A DNA stretch of 64,000 nt from Dryocosmus kuriphilus (GCA_038277395.1 CM076196.1:134242730-134306729); one strand, 5' to 3'. Positions 1-10,754 are shown, counted from the stretch's first letter. Translations and numbers: made by a program. Notes: a model not told the origin generated them from the letters alone.

Positions 1-166
1 GATTAGGTATTCAAAAAGTTTGAAAATTCGACAATATTTGTTTGCACATTAATCAAATTCAATTCACACCTTCTTACCGGGTAATCAGAAATCGGAATTT
101 GTTAATCAGAAATTCAAATTCTCCCGCGCTATACCGGGGCACCCCTACGGGCGGGTTTAGGGATCA
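1..166. other. Unassigned left flank
   Basis: AT-rich sequence outside the P-element terminal repeat. The short frame here matches no family I recognise and has no gene structure. A GC-richer patch lies at about 124-160. It may be host DNA or another repeat cut by the window edge. Confidence 0.4.
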
Positions 167-250
167 TCACAGGGCAGAAAAAGTGATTACCTATATATAT
201 AATTCCCCAACTCTGACACCCCCGACACGCATGCAACTTTATAATATCTT
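167..250 (+). repeat. Left TIR of the P-like element
   Basis: It starts near TCACAGGGCAGAAAAAGTG and runs through a short TA microsatellite to TATAATATCTT. The reverse complement lies at 12952-13060, where the TA tract is longer. These ~85-bp repeats are longer than the 31-bp repeats of the Drosophila P element. Confidence 0.8.
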
Positions 251-459
251 TGCCTACATATGCAGTCATGCACAACGTAGCGGTCGTTAATTTTTATAAT
301 AAACGGTGAAATATAAATTCCATGCAGTATTTAACGTTATATTAACATACTGTTTTTCTCAAACTTTCACAATTGGTCGCTATTTTTCACTGAGTTTCGG
401 AAAATTTTATGCTGTTGAGTGATTGAAAAAGGAGCATTTGAGCAGCGCTAATAACAATT

Positions 460-620
460 ATGCCAGGATGTTCTGTCGCGGCTTGTCACAATTGGAAATA
501 TGGCATAACAAAAAAATCAAAATATAAAATACTTTCAATTTCCCAAAGATGCAACCATTCAACAAAAATGGATTTGATGCCTGTAATTCTGTCAAAAAAA
601 TTAACCTTCAAACTGGTTTA
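460..620 (+). pseudogene. THAP-domain first exon of P-like transposase, frameshifted
   Basis: The ATG at 460 opens a frame starting MPGCSVAACHNW, the C-x4-C start of a THAP C2CH zinc finger. The characteristic FPKD and a following KW appear only in another frame from about position 538, so a frameshift breaks the finger. The reading ends at a GTAAAT that fits a splice donor at 621. In the P-element/THAP9 family this domain binds the element's own subterminal DNA. The product would be non-functional as read. Confidence 0.7.
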
Positions 621-650
621 GTAAATCTATTTTTATTATTTTCTACAGTA

Positions 651-1324
651 AGGGAGCGTCCATTAATTACGTAAGGGTCATTTTTGCCTGCCGAAACAAA
701 ATAACTGGAGAATGTCAGAGAAATGACTGGGCCAGTTATTCTTCAGTTATTTTTACTTGAGGACCCCGCAGGGTAGAAATTTTAAAAGGCCCAGGTATCT
801 AGTTTAAATGTCGGTAAAGCTCGTAAAAATGATCTTAAGCGGAAGTGATCATAAATAACGAGAACAGAGGCACCATAGAATTTTAGAGTGTACTGACGAG
901 ACTACAAAGTGACCCATGACGATGTTTTTGATGTAGTTAGTAGATATTTCGGTAAACCTTAGGGACCCAGATCATAAATCATTTACGTAAACAATGCAAA
1001 GCTTTTTGGTTTTTATGAAGGTTTATTGGGGATTACTCGTTTAGGACCTCTTTAAAGCTATAAACGACCCCAAAAAGGGCCAGTCATTTTCCAGACACGA
1101 AATCTTTCAAATAATAACTAGAAAATAACTGAGTTTGCTCTGACATTTTTTGCCTGACATTTTCCTGACATTATGTTTCGGCAGGGTGGAATTTGAGATC
1201 CCCCGCCCCCGCCGTAAGGGTTTTTCTATAGTAAATGCATGTAACTATAACATGGTCGTAAGATTTTAGCTGACCCCCCCCCCCCCCCCCCCCCACTCCA
1301 CTTACGTAATTAATGGACACTTCT
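651..1324. repeat. MITE with ~24-bp terminal repeats, itself containing a nested inverted repeat
   Basis: The ends GTCCATTAATTACGTAAG (658-675) and its perfect reverse complement (1301-1318) bound about 674 bp without coding capacity. A second inverted pair, CTGCCGAAACA near 689 and TGTTTCGGCAG near 1171, suggests an inner element. A run of about 21 C lies at 1274-1294. It sits just after the THAP exon, in a probable intron of the P-like gene. Confidence 0.65.
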
Positions 1325-1578
1325 AATAAGAAATAACTTTTTGTTCCCATACATTGTACAAAAAATAATATATAATTTTAGGGCGTGTTTGTTCATCTCA
1401 TTTTACACCAGATTATTTTTTGCATACTAGTCATGTGAGAGTTTCCACTCAATATCCTATTCTGATGCTATACGCAATGATGCTGTTTCTACATTAAACT
1501 TGACAACTGATAGTAATTCTTTATGGTATTTTTTGAATATAAAATAATTTATTGATTTATATTGAGATACTGTAATTT

Positions 1579-2379
1579 ATGGCGATGATGAAACTATGTA
1601 ACATAATTACAGCAAGGAGAAAGAGAAGTGAGGGAGAAAACGAAAAACTGATGCTGAAGAAGGAGAGAATAGATCTACAGCGACCAAAGAGATGGCAAGG
1701 AGCAGAAGCACGCACTCTTTTTTCTGTTCTGCTGACAAACGTGATGTTTTATCTAATATAATTAACAAAGAATACCTTAATTCAAATGCCTATGATTTGT
1801 AAGTGTTATTTTATAACATATAACTAATATGAAATAATTCTATGAAGATTAATATGTAAAATTAATTGATTTTTTAGGAGTTGGACGCTTGGGGAAACAA
1901 GTGAAAACCAGCACGAAAATGTCTCTCTTTCTAGTTCATTAGACGTTTCTAATAATTTTATAGAAGATATTAATTTGCAAGACCCTGAAACTTCCAGGGA
2001 TATTTATTTTTTAATTTTGACATTGTTATGCAAATATGAAAGTAACTATGGAATTCATTCCTTTTTAGAACTCGAAAGCTTTTGGCTGAGGTGGAACAGT
2101 TAACGTCAAAAAATTTAGAATTACAGGCACAGTGTGAACAATAGAAGCTGAAAAATGAAGAATTAGAGACAGTTAAAATTGCAAAATATAGAAATGAATA
2201 AAAAATTTCATTCTCTACAGGAAAAAATCAAGGATAAAGTGTATGAGGTTTTAAGTCCTATATTCACACCAGGACAAATAAAAAAATTATTACAACCTAA
2301 ACTAAACATGCGTAAAGTGGTCAAACGAAGATCTTGCCTCGGCAATAGCGTTAAGAAGTGTGACTCCAAAAGGTTATAG
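1579..2379 (+). pseudogene. P-like transposase, N-terminal linker and coiled-coil exons
   Basis: Short open stretches separated by AT-rich, intron-like DNA. About 2070-2145 reads as a leucine-spaced, charged coiled coil ending in a stop. 2179-2379 continues with a lysine-rich helical segment. A leucine-zipper/coiled coil after the THAP finger is usual in P-element transposases and mediates multimerisation. Assignment rests on position and composition. Exon borders are uncertain, and 1579-1761 could be unrelated. Confidence 0.5.
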
Positions 2380-2389
2380 ATATTTACGT

Positions 2390-2916
2390 AGAAAAGGTTA
2401 CCTATTACCTTTTTTAAGTACGTTGAGGGAAAGCTGCTAAATGTAATATTAAGCAGAGAGTTGTCGACGCTATTTTAACATCTATGAAAGACAAAGTGAA
2501 AACTATTTCAGTGCGCGAAAAATTATGCGTCGTATGATTTGACGAGATTTTCATATCTCAGAATGTAGAGATAGACAAACAAACGCGTCGGGTCGCATAA
2601 ATCAGTTCAAGTTGGAATGGTCCGTGGTTTATTTTCCAGTTGGAAGCAACGTGATTGAAAATGTATACGAAGCCGGTTATACAGTATGTGCTTTGACAAG
2701 GGATTTAGGATCAAGTAAGGCTCGACTTTGGAGCTCTTTAAAAAGAAATGCAGATCATGAAGAAAATTGCTATTTTGAACATCCGTGTGATAAAACATTA
2801 AAAATTTTTGTATTTGCTGATGCTCCACATATTTTGAAATTCATTAGAAATAATTTCTTTGATCAAGGTTTTGTTATTAATGGCAAGTTAGTCACGAAAG
2901 ATAGTTTAGAAAGATT
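2390..2916 (+). pseudogene. P-like transposase, first half of catalytic core
   Basis: The open frame from 2612 reads through blocks typical of P-element/THAP9 transposases (VVYFPVGSNVIENVYEAG and DAPHILKFIRNN), the RNase H-like core with the GTP-binding insertion region nearby. At 2916 the frame runs into the RTE LINE, so the last residues before the nearest stop are insertion-derived. The same frame resumes at 10755. About 2400-2600 holds a degraded upstream portion. Confidence 0.75.
2903..2916 (+). repeat. 14-bp target-site duplication of the RTE insertion, left copy
   Basis: AGTTTAGAAAGATT occurs here and again, perfectly, at 10741-10754. These are the two junctions between P-element coding sequence and the RTE. 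LINE retrotransposition makes such variable-length duplications. Confidence 0.9.
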
Positions 2917-2969
2917 TTTTTTCTATAGGCAGCCACCCAATATAATAATAAAAATAATTATTATTATTA

Positions 2970-3603
2970 TTATGAAGTAGCTTTGCGAACTCGGAAGTTC
3001 ATTGCCTCAGCTACCCAGAACCGCCACGCATCTCTATTCTGTGCATCTTCCATCCAGTTTAAATAATCATGTCCTAGCTCTTTAAGATTGTCCCTTACGT
3101 TTTTCTCCCATCTGTTTCTCGGTCTGCCTAGAGGTCTCTTACCAACCGGTTTCCCTCTTAAAACTTGCGCCACTGTTCTGTCGTTGCCCATTCTTGCAAC
3201 ATGTCCCGCCCAGCTTAATTTGCGCGCTTTCATTACTCTATTAATATTTACTGACCCGTAGAGAGCATGTAGCTCATCATTATGTAGTTTTCTCCATTCA
3301 CCAGTCTCTTCGTCCCTTTTGGGGCCATAGATTTTTCTAAGTACTTTATTTTCGAAAACTGTAAACCTGTTCTCTCCTTTCGTCAGCGCCCACGTTTCGC
3401 ACCCGTACATGACGACCGGCATTATTATCGTTTTGTAAATTCTTACTTTGATGTTTCTAGATAATGATCGAGATTTTAATAATGTATTTGTTGCATAGTA
3501 GCACCCATTGCCAGCATGCCGCCGCCTGTTGATTTCCGTTTTAATGTTATTGTCGCTAGTTATAATAGTCCCGAGGTACCTATTTAAACTCATTAACTCT
3601 TTC
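2970..3603 (-). pseudogene. RTE reverse transcriptase, C-terminal third
   Basis: The frame runs YLGTIIT..., then MPVVMYGCETWALTK, then a thumb/C-terminal part with LSWAGHVARMGNDR and GRPRNRWEKNVRDNL, and ends at 2970. These blocks are diagnostic of RTE/BovB-like pol. The open frame extends upstream into the terminal repeat of the inserted element, so its first ~50 residues are not RTE. The missing centre continues beyond 7610. A one-base slip lies just before YLG. Confidence 0.8.
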
Positions 3604-3840
3604 AAAGGGCCTAGCCGGTTAAGCATGTAAAAATCTGCCCCCGCACGTATTAAGTCCAAATTTACTTTATAGTTTCGTTCCCATATAAAGTATAATTTTG
3701 CCCAATGATAACCCTTAAATTGCATTTTTGAGGGAGTTATGGAGGGGGGAAGAAAAATCATAAAAGTGGGTTTTCTCGAAAACGACTTAACCGATTTTTA
3801 AGAACAAAATATATGTTACATACATCAATGTGAGTAAAAT

Positions 3841-5073
3841 ATTTTTAAAAAAATCTGCCCGCTTCGCGGGCATATTCTCGTCGCGCGCTTCGCGCGAAGT
3901 GTGAGCGCGCCTCGGGCGCGCGTCTGTTGGCACTCGCGCTTCGCGCTCGATAAATTATTCACCTCGCGCTACGCGCTCGGTGTTTATGGATCCTATAAAC
4001 CTTTACATTAAAAATTCCAAAAGGAACTATTTTACTTAAGGCTCTATCGCCCTTAAGGAATACATTCTCATCATGACACTCGCGCTTTGCGCTCGATAAT
4101 TACATTTTTTTAAAACACATTGTAGATTGGTAAAGTTTTTTTGTGATTTTCCAAATTTTCACAATACAGGATTTCGATTCTTAAAAGTAAAACGATGAGT
4201 CTTATAAATAAATTATGTAGCTCTTTCCAAGGTGAACAATTTTGCTTATTAATATTTTCTCATATCTTGCAAAGTTTTCCTGAAAAGTGGTTTTCTTTAT
4301 ACTTCATAACATATTTCACGAGTAACTCAAAAACTACGCGTCTGCTCAAAAAAATGATAGAGAGCAAATTTGTAGACCTTTTTAAGGCGAACAACTTTGT
4401 TTATTATCATTTTTCCGTATCTTGCATAGTTTGGCGGGAAATTTGAAAATTTTGATTTTTAATAACGTTTTATCGATTAAAACAAAAACCGTGCATTTTA
4501 CCAAAAAATGGTTAAAACAAAATTTTGTAGATATTTTTGAACTGAACAACTTTGTTCTTTACCAATTTTTTGTATCTTGAACATTTTGGCGGGAAACCAG
4601 AGTTTTTAAATTTTAATAGCGTTTTCTTGATTAAAACAAAAACTGTTCATTTTATCAAAAAACAGTTAAGACAAAATTTGTAGATATTTTTGAGGTGAAC
4701 AATTTTACTTTCTTACATTTTTTTGTATCTCTCATAGTTTAGCCGGAAAATGGATTTTTTGATTTTGTGAAAACAGTTTTTGATGGATAAAACCATAACC
4801 GTTGGTCAAAAACCGCTGGTTAACGAACTCATCCTTTCTTTTTACCCCTTAAAGAAGTGTACCAAAGCGCATTCCAATCCGATTAGTCCTTCGAAAGTTA
4901 TCGCGGTCACAGACGACGACGACAACGACGACGACAACAGACAGACAGACACGGTCGTAAAAACCGTTTTTTTTCTGACTCAGGTGGTCTCAAAACGTGG
5001 AGATTTCATGAAATCCGCGAAAGTCAAATTTTACATAAATCTAATACCTTCTCTGATGTGAATGTAATATGAA
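3841..5073 (-). repeat. Repeat R, full-length copy (1.23 kb)
   Basis: The borders come from comparing this arm with the uninterrupted arm at 7340-7390. One end has a hairpin GCCCGCTTCGCGGGC and several CGCGCTTCGCGCTCG palindromes. The body holds about three diverged ~160-bp tandem units around GGCGGGAAA. The other end has a CGACGACGACAACGACG stretch and TCAGAGAAGG. Further copies lie at 22866-23877 (full) and 14936-15228 (partial). No transposase; a non-autonomous element of unknown class. Confidence 0.7.
4195..4446 (+). other. 83-codon open frame conserved in two copies of repeat R
   Basis: This frame (starting MSLINKLCSSFQGEQFC) has an 83-codon counterpart of identical length at 23422-23673 (minus), same place and orientation within the repeat, with roughly 80% identical residues. 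It spans two of the tandem units and is rich in Phe, Ser and Ile. I know no such family. It may be a chance opening in AT-rich repeat DNA rather than a gene. Confidence 0.25.
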
Positions 5074-5780
5074 AAAATGTTGGTAAAAAATTCGATCAAA
5101 AAAAAATGTTTGAATTTTTCAAAAATTTTTTTTCATGTCATCTTTTGGAGATACGCCTACAATTTTTTCTGAAAAATATCTTCAGATTATCTGCTTTAAC
5201 ACATGTTTTTGCTGATTTTTTTGTAGAGGTATAAGATGGGTAAAAAAATAAAAATCATGCGTGCAGCGCTACGATCCTACAGCATTCTCTCACACGGCCG
5301 CGGGACGCTACCATCAAGCGGCCCAATCTATTTTTAGGAAAAAAAAGTGTCATCAATATCAATGAGACCATTGAGAAAAAAATTCTGTGGAAAAATACAT
5401 CTTTTAATTTTCTCGCAGGAAATCCTTAAGTTTTCAGCTGCTTTAACATATATTTTTTCCGATATTTTTATGGCAGTATATCATGACTGAAAAAATCACA
5501 TATGCAGCGCTAGTCAGTACTACAAAGGACGTCTGCAGTTAGCCTACATAAATCATAGTTTCCAGAGTTTACCACGAGGAGGTTACAGTACGTTTTAAAA
5601 CTCCTTATCGGGTTGCTTTTTTAATGTGAGTCCCCCTCGCCTGTCACAAATCAGGGTGCTTTATTATTGTGAGTCCCCTCGCCTCTCACAAATCGGGGTG
5701 CTTTATTATGCGAGTCCCCTCGCCTCTCATAAATCGGGGTGCTTTATTATTGTGAGTCCCCTCGCGCCTCTCAAATGAAA

Positions 5781-6320
5781 GCGCCCAGACAGCACAAGAA
5801 GTTCCGTGAAGCTTTGCCGAAACTTCCAATACGAGGTTCGGAATATTGCATTGAGAGGTTAGGGCAAGATTCGTGCAATGAAGATAATGTCCGCTTGTCT
5901 GGAAATATTGCACTGCGAGGCTCGGGGAAGTTTGGAATTATTCTATAACTTAATTCCATTTAATTCGATGCGCAATAGTATTCTATGGCACCTACGGCTG
6001 CGCAGTAGGTTTTTCGATCTCCCGTACAGTTCCGTAATACCTTCGAATAACATATATATCGAAAACTGTTAGTTTTTCAAAATTGTTTAAAAAATTAAAA
6101 ATAATAACATTTCCCAAGTACCTTTCTGGAATGTTTCCTGAATATTGCTCGAAGATCGCAAAGCCAATCTTCCCTCAACATTCATCGGCAATATTCCCAG
6201 ACGAGCGGACATTATCTTCGTTGCACGAATCTTGCCCTAAACTCTCAATGCAATATTCCGAACCTCGCATTGGAAGTTTCGGGAAAGCTTCACGGAACTT
6301 CTTGTGCTGTCTGCGCGGTG
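5781..6320. repeat. Inner foldback with ~150-bp arms inside the long-TIR element
   Basis: About 5781-5935 is repeated inverted at about 6170-6318 with few mismatches, for example CAGACAGCACAAGAAGTTCC against its complement. The spacer of about 230 bp is unrelated. It lies between the innermost tandem motifs and the SWIM remnant, so it may be a separate MITE or a duplicated part of the host element's arm. Confidence 0.65.
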
Positions 6321-6416
6321 TAATATTTGGCAGAAATGCATGACAAAGATGGCAAACTGAATATTGAGTATTCTAAGGACGAGAAAAATATACACAAATG
6401 AAAAGTATCATCCAGA

Positions 6417-6617
6417 CATATTTCTTGCACAACATACACATGTTTCTTAAGATATAAACCTGACAGCGTTGGAGTTTCTGGTCTAACAGATTACGCTTGC
6501 GAGTGTGCGAATGGTAGACGAACTGCTGGTTGCTGTTCGCACATTGCTGCTATAGGTATTATTTATCCCATGCAAGATACCTGTCTAGAATTTTCAAACC
6601 AGCTGAAATACTGAGCG
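6417..6617 (+). pseudogene. SWIM-type zinc-finger remnant (MULE-like transposase fragment)
   Basis: One frame around 6453-6617 reads YACECANGRRTAGCCSHI, then a stop. C-x-C followed by C-x-H is the SWIM finger pattern found near the C-terminus of Mutator-like and related transposases and host zinc-finger proteins. It is too short to classify. It is the only protein-like signal between the long arms. Confidence 0.45.
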
Positions 6618-6696
6618 ATGTCTTTTAACAAAGTCACTTTACTCCAGTGGTTGCAGATGATAGCGGAAAAGATTAGGACTCCAGTGATAAAGATTT

Positions 6697-7609
6697 CATG
6701 TGAGAGGCGCGAGGGGACTCATAGTAATAAAGCACCCCGATTTGTGAGAGGCGAGGGCACTCACAATAATAAAGCACCCTGATTTGTGACAGGCGAGGGG
6801 GACTCACATTAAAAAAGCAACCCGATAAGGAGTTTTAAAACGTACTGTAACCTCCTCGTGGTAAACTCTGGAAACTATGATTTATGTAGGCTAACTGCAG
6901 ACGTCCTTTGTAGTACTGACTAGCGCTGCATGTGTGATTTTTTCAGTCATGATATACTGCCATAAAGATATCGGAAAAAATATATGTTAAAGCAGATAAC
7001 TTAAGGATTTCCTGCGAGAAAATTAAAAGATGTATTTTTCAACAGAATTTTTTTCTTAATGGCCTCATTGATATTGATGACACGTTTTTTTCATAAAAAT
7101 AGATTGAGCCGCTTGACGGTAGCGTCTCGCGGCCGTGTAAGAGAGTGCTGTAGGATCGTAGCGCTGCACGCATGATTTTTATTTTTTTTACCCATCTTAT
7201 ACATCTACAAAAAAATCAGCAAAAATATATGTTAAAGCAGATAATCTGAAGATATTTTTCAGAAAAAATTGTAGGCGTATCTCCAAAAGATGACATGAAA
7301 AAGAATTTTTGAAAAATTCAAACATTTTTTTTGATCGAATTTTTTACCAACATTTTTTTCATATTTTTTTTATATTTTACTCACATTGATGTATGTAACA
7401 TATATTTTGTTCTTCAAAATCGGTTAAGTCGTTTTCGAGAAAAACCCACTTTTTACATTTTTTTTCCCCCTTCATAACTCCCTCAAAAATACAATTTCAG
7501 GGTTATCATTGGGCAAACTTACACTTTATATGGGAACGAAACTATGACATAAATTTGGACTTAATACGTGCGGAGGTAGATTTTACATGCTCAACCGGCT
7601 AGGCCCTTT
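6697..7609 (-). repeat. Right inverted arm of the long-TIR element
   Basis: An uninterrupted ~0.91-kb arm, reverse complement of the left arm. It has two to three copies of the GTGAGAGGCGAGGGGACTCA motif at its inner end (6700-6815). It serves as the empty-site reference that fixes the borders of repeat R in the other arm. Confidence 0.8.
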
Positions 7610-8018
7610 CATATTTCCGGCCATTAAATCCCCCTCTTTATTGCTTTGTTCTGATCTGTCGACGATCAAATATTTTGTCTTCGATTCGCTAACATCTAAA
7701 CCTATTTTCTTGGCTTCTGTGATCAAGATTTCTGCATTTTTAGCTACCGTTTCTTTATCATCCTCGAGTAAGTCGAGATCATCCGCATATTCCAAAATTT
7801 TTATTATCCCATTGAGGGTAGCACCGGACGGATTCGTTTGTACCTGTCTGACCACGTATTCTAAAACTAAGTTGAAATGGATGCACGAAAGCGCATCAAC
7901 CTGTTTCAGGCCATCGCGGATAAAAAAATCTTCAGATAAACTTCCGTTTACGCGTATTCTACCCCTACTGCCGCTTAAAACAATCTTCGATAAGTCTAAC
8001 CAATTTCCTTGGTACGTT
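7610..8018 (-). pseudogene. RTE reverse transcriptase, YADD palm fragment
   Basis: The frame contains ILEYADDLDLL, whose YADD is the catalytic palm motif, then the start of the C-terminal part. It ends where the long-TIR element begins at 7609. Upstream, a region with RDGLKQVDALSC (normally GLRQGD...LSP) continues to about 8010. A gap in homology just beyond shows a deletion of roughly 130 codons of fingers and palm. Polymerase activity is impossible as encoded. Confidence 0.75.
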
Positions 8019-8929
8019 TTAGTTCGTTTTAGCGCCTTTTTTAAAAATGGGTATAATAATAGAGGTATTCCATTCCTCCGATATGTGTTCTGTTTTCCAG
8101 ATTGAGCGTATTAATTCACAAATTTGCCTTGTGAGGTAAGGGCCCCCATTTTTTATCAGTTCTGACGGTAGGTCGTCAATGCCCGCGGCTTTGTTATTTT
8201 TCAACTTCTTTATGGACATTTCTATTTCTCCATCAGTAGGCTCATCAATCAATAGATCAGCAGTGTGGATTTCACCGAGATTAACTTCAACGGGGGCTTC
8301 GAGTACGTTCAATAGCTTATCGAAATAGGTTTTCCATAAATTTAGTCTCTCTGTTGCATCAGCTACCAGATTGCCATTTTCGTCCCTCATTACTTTCGTT
8401 CTACTTTGAAAGCCTTTCTTTATAAAATTGATTCTCCTGTACATCTTACGCGGGTTATTTTGTTTATTATGCGTGTCTATTGCTAGTATTTTATTCTTTT
8501 CTCACTCCCTTTTCTTGGATCTGTAAGACCTATTTGTACTTTTACTAATCTCGAGATACATCTTATGTGTTTGATCGCCCTTATTTTGTAAACTAATTTC
8601 TTTGGCCTTTGTTCGCTTTTTAAACCATATTTTGCACTCTTCGTCGAAACCACGGTTTGCTTTTTGTTACTTTCTTTAAACCTATAGTAACTTTTCGCGG
8701 CTGTCTTTATCGCCTCTTTCATATTGCCCCACAGGGTTTCCGGGTCCTCCTCACAATTATCGCTATCGTCTCTCTGTTTTTGAAGAGCATCGAAACTATT
8801 AGAAATCTTTACTTGATAATTCAATATTTCTGTTGGCATTTTAAACTTATCTATATTGAAACGTACTGCTGGATCTGGAGGGCTAGTTTTCATATTTAAA
8901 GCTAGTCTAGATCTTAGTTTCACTATCAC
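8019..8929 (-). pseudogene. RTE pol linker and RT N-terminal region
   Basis: Two frames (8483-8929 and 8019-8444) cover the endonuclease-RT linker and the RT start. The latter has KAAGIDDLPSELIKNGG and WNTSIIIPIFKKGAK, matching the NKA-G-D-L...E and P-I-KKG blocks at the start of non-LTR RTs. A frameshift separates the two frames near 8460. The RT breaks off right after FKKGAK, at the internal deletion. Confidence 0.75.
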
Positions 8930-9676
8930 GAGAAAGTGGTCTGAATTTAAATCTGCTCCCCTGTACGATATTACATCGAGAATATTTGTATGACGTCTTC
9001 TGTCAATTAAAACGTGATCAATCTGATTTTGAGTGGTACCATCTGGTGACTTCCAGGTGGCCTTATGTATATTTTTATGCTTGAAATATGTGCTTTTTAC
9101 AACGGGGCTTTTGAAGCTGCAAAGTTTATTACTCTAGTCCCATTATCATTACTGACGCCATGCAAGCTTTCTGACCCTATTGTAGGCCTATCGTTCTTTT
9201 CCAATTTTCGCGTTGAAATCTCCCGATACTATTTTTGCGTCAAACTTCGAGAACTTGTCAAAAACTTGTTCGATTGTTTCGTAAAAAGGATCTTTAGTAT
9301 CTTCGTATTTGTCCTCGGTAGGAGAGTGCACGTTAATTAGCACCTGTTTGCAGAAATTACCCTTTAGTACAATATATGATAACCGGTCGTTAATGAATTG
9401 CATATCGATATCCTCTTGCGAAATTCGTTTATTAATAAGAAATCCGGTCCCCAGTTTGCGCCCTTTAGCTCCCCCATAGTGAAAAGTGTAGTTATCCTTA
9501 GAGATTGATGCGTACTCGCCCGGCCAGCAGGTTTCTTGAAGTACTATTATATCAATATCGTATCTCTTTGCTATCTCAATGAGTTCGCTAAATCCGCCAG
9601 TATTTAGACTACGCGCGTTCAGAGTTCCCGCCTTAAGATATTTTATTGTAGTTGTTTGTTTTTGGAAGTTAGCCAT
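8930..9676 (-). pseudogene. RTE apurinic/apyrimidinic-type endonuclease
   Basis: The frame from the ATG at 9676 reads LKAGTLNARSLN, then DIIVLQETCW, GGAKGRKLGTGF and IVSGDFNAKIG. These are the N-terminal Asn, the catalytic Glu and the GDFNA metal-binding segment of RTE endonucleases. The SDH-type C-terminal part lies in other frames between 9187 and 8930, after a frameshift near KERND. This enzyme nicks target DNA to prime reverse transcription. About 9187-9060 on the plus strand shows only shadows. Confidence 0.75.
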
Positions 9677-10285
9677 GATATTTTTAAGAAAGTCCGCACG
9701 TTAGGGATTCTGTTCCGATCGCAGGTGAGTCCGCCGTCCCAGGATTAATAACCCCCATACCTCCCTAGGTCTAAGTATGGGAGCTTTCCGACTTTGACAA
9801 GGACCGTGTCAACTTGTCGTCAGACACGTTACGGTTTCATCCTTGTATCCTAACGTCCTCCTGCAAGGCAGTGCGCCACACTGGCATCAATACCACGTCG
9901 ACCCTACAGGCGAATCATTTCACACATCCCTTGCGGGTAGTGTCATCGCTGTGGTGTCCAATGGGGCAGCAGGATTTTCCCCTTACAAGATTTTTAGTTT
10001 TGGTTCGGGTAGTGTTTCAAGGTGGATACACGCTGCGCCTCGGCTTGTTAGAACCCACGTATTGCGTATAAATGCGAAAGGGTGAGTCCCCCCAAACCAT
10101 GGCTCTCGTGCCCCTATTTTTTACCAATGTGGGATCACCACACCCACGACTGGTTCCTATCGGCTGTCCGCGACTACTTATTGTTGTATTCGCAGTTAAC
10201 CTCAGAAGCTGTTCAACCTCAGGGGCCGTTCCTCTATCCGCAACCTGAAGACGCGCTACGTAGTGGTGACAGGAACCCACCGAGC
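9677..10285 (-). other. RTE 5' leader
   Basis: A GC-richer leader upstream of the endonuclease ATG, ending (element 5' end on the minus strand) at CTGCTCGGTGGGTTCC near 10285. It contains short chance frames on both strands but no recognisable domain. It presumably holds the element's internal promoter; no motif is clear. Confidence 0.6.
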
Positions 10286-10628
10286 AGGAGATAACTTATA
10301 TACATTTATATATTTATCTTAATTATAATTGTACACATTAGAAATTAAATATATATGTATATTATTAAACATAGGGATTTGGCATTATATTATATTGTAC
10401 GCTGAAACAGAAAAATATCAGGTTATAGAAGAATCTGGCAGAAATGGAATACGGGTCTCTGGGACTATAAGAAACCGTTATTCCACTATGGTAAAACGTA
10501 TTTTGAGGACGAGAAGTTCATCGTCCATATGAAGTAAATACTTCGAAATTCATTCATCGTAATTAATTTATTCATATTTATGATCTTACCATTTGGACGA
10601 CTGGCATATTTTACGTATTGAAACTATG
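10286..10628. other. Unassigned spacer between two copies of the RTE 5' end
   Basis: AT-rich DNA between the complete leader and a repeated leader start. A frame around 10400-10535 contains ETEKYQVIEESGRNGIRVSG; I do not recognise it. It could be part of another element caught between two RTE 5' ends. Confidence 0.35.
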
Positions 10629-10740
10629 ACTTATTGTTGTATTCGCAGTTAACCTCAGAAGCTGTTCAACCTCAGGGGCCGTTCCTCTATCCACAACCTG
10701 AGGACGCGCTGCGTAGTGGTGACAGGAACCCACCGAGCAG
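10629..10740 (-). repeat. Second copy of the RTE 5' terminus (112 bp)
   Basis: Nearly identical to 10174-10285 and in the same orientation, ending with the same CCACCGAGCAG (plus strand). It directly abuts the 14-bp target duplication, so this copy, not the longer leader, is the real 5' end of the insertion. Confidence 0.85.
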
Positions 10741-10754
10741 AGTTTAGAAAGATT

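Larger units (their letters stand above)
3604..5777 (+). repeat. Left inverted arm of the long-TIR element, interrupted
   Basis: It is the reverse complement of 6697-7609 once the 3841-5073 insertion is removed. Its inner end (about 5628-5776) carries four tandem ~42-bp units of the form GTGAGTCCCCTCGCCTCTCA followed by a GGGGTGCTTTATTATT-like segment. No coding capacity. Confidence 0.8.
3604..7609. mobile_element. Long-TIR DNA transposon, MULE-like by a SWIM-finger remnant
   Basis: The ends AAAGGGCCTAGCCGGTT are inverted at 3604 and 7609, and the similarity continues inward for about 0.9 kb. The left arm (3604-3840 plus 5074-5777) is interrupted by repeat R; the right arm is 6697-7609. The centre holds an inner foldback and a short reading with a SWIM-type C-x-C...C-x-H finger. 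Long TIRs plus SWIM fit Mutator-like elements, but no transposase core is present, so this is a non-autonomous derivative. Target duplication is unclear: TTTCAAA against TTTCATA flank the ends. Confidence 0.6.
2917..10740 (-). mobile_element. RTE-clade LINE, minus strand, with nested insertion
   Basis: Reading on the minus strand: a 5' leader (10740 to ~9677), an APE-type endonuclease, a reverse transcriptase with YADD, and a 3' end in an ATT/AAT microsatellite (2940-2975), as in many RTE elements. The 14-bp duplication at both ends proves insertion into the P-like transposase. The RT is cut by the long-TIR element at 3604-7609. It is also missing its finger/palm start, so this copy cannot move by itself. 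Confidence 0.8.

Noticed and set aside
4780..5061. Frame with an Asp-rich stretch as a small protein gene
   Set aside because: The Asp run is the CGACGACGAC stretch of repeat R; counterparts in other copies are not open over the same length.
3841..5073. Repeat R as a Helitron
   Set aside because: An end hairpin is present but no CTRR terminus and no clear insertion between A and T; left unclassified.
9814..10294. Overlapping open frames on both strands
   Set aside because: They fall in the RTE 5' leader and show no domain; the minus-strand element explains the sequence.
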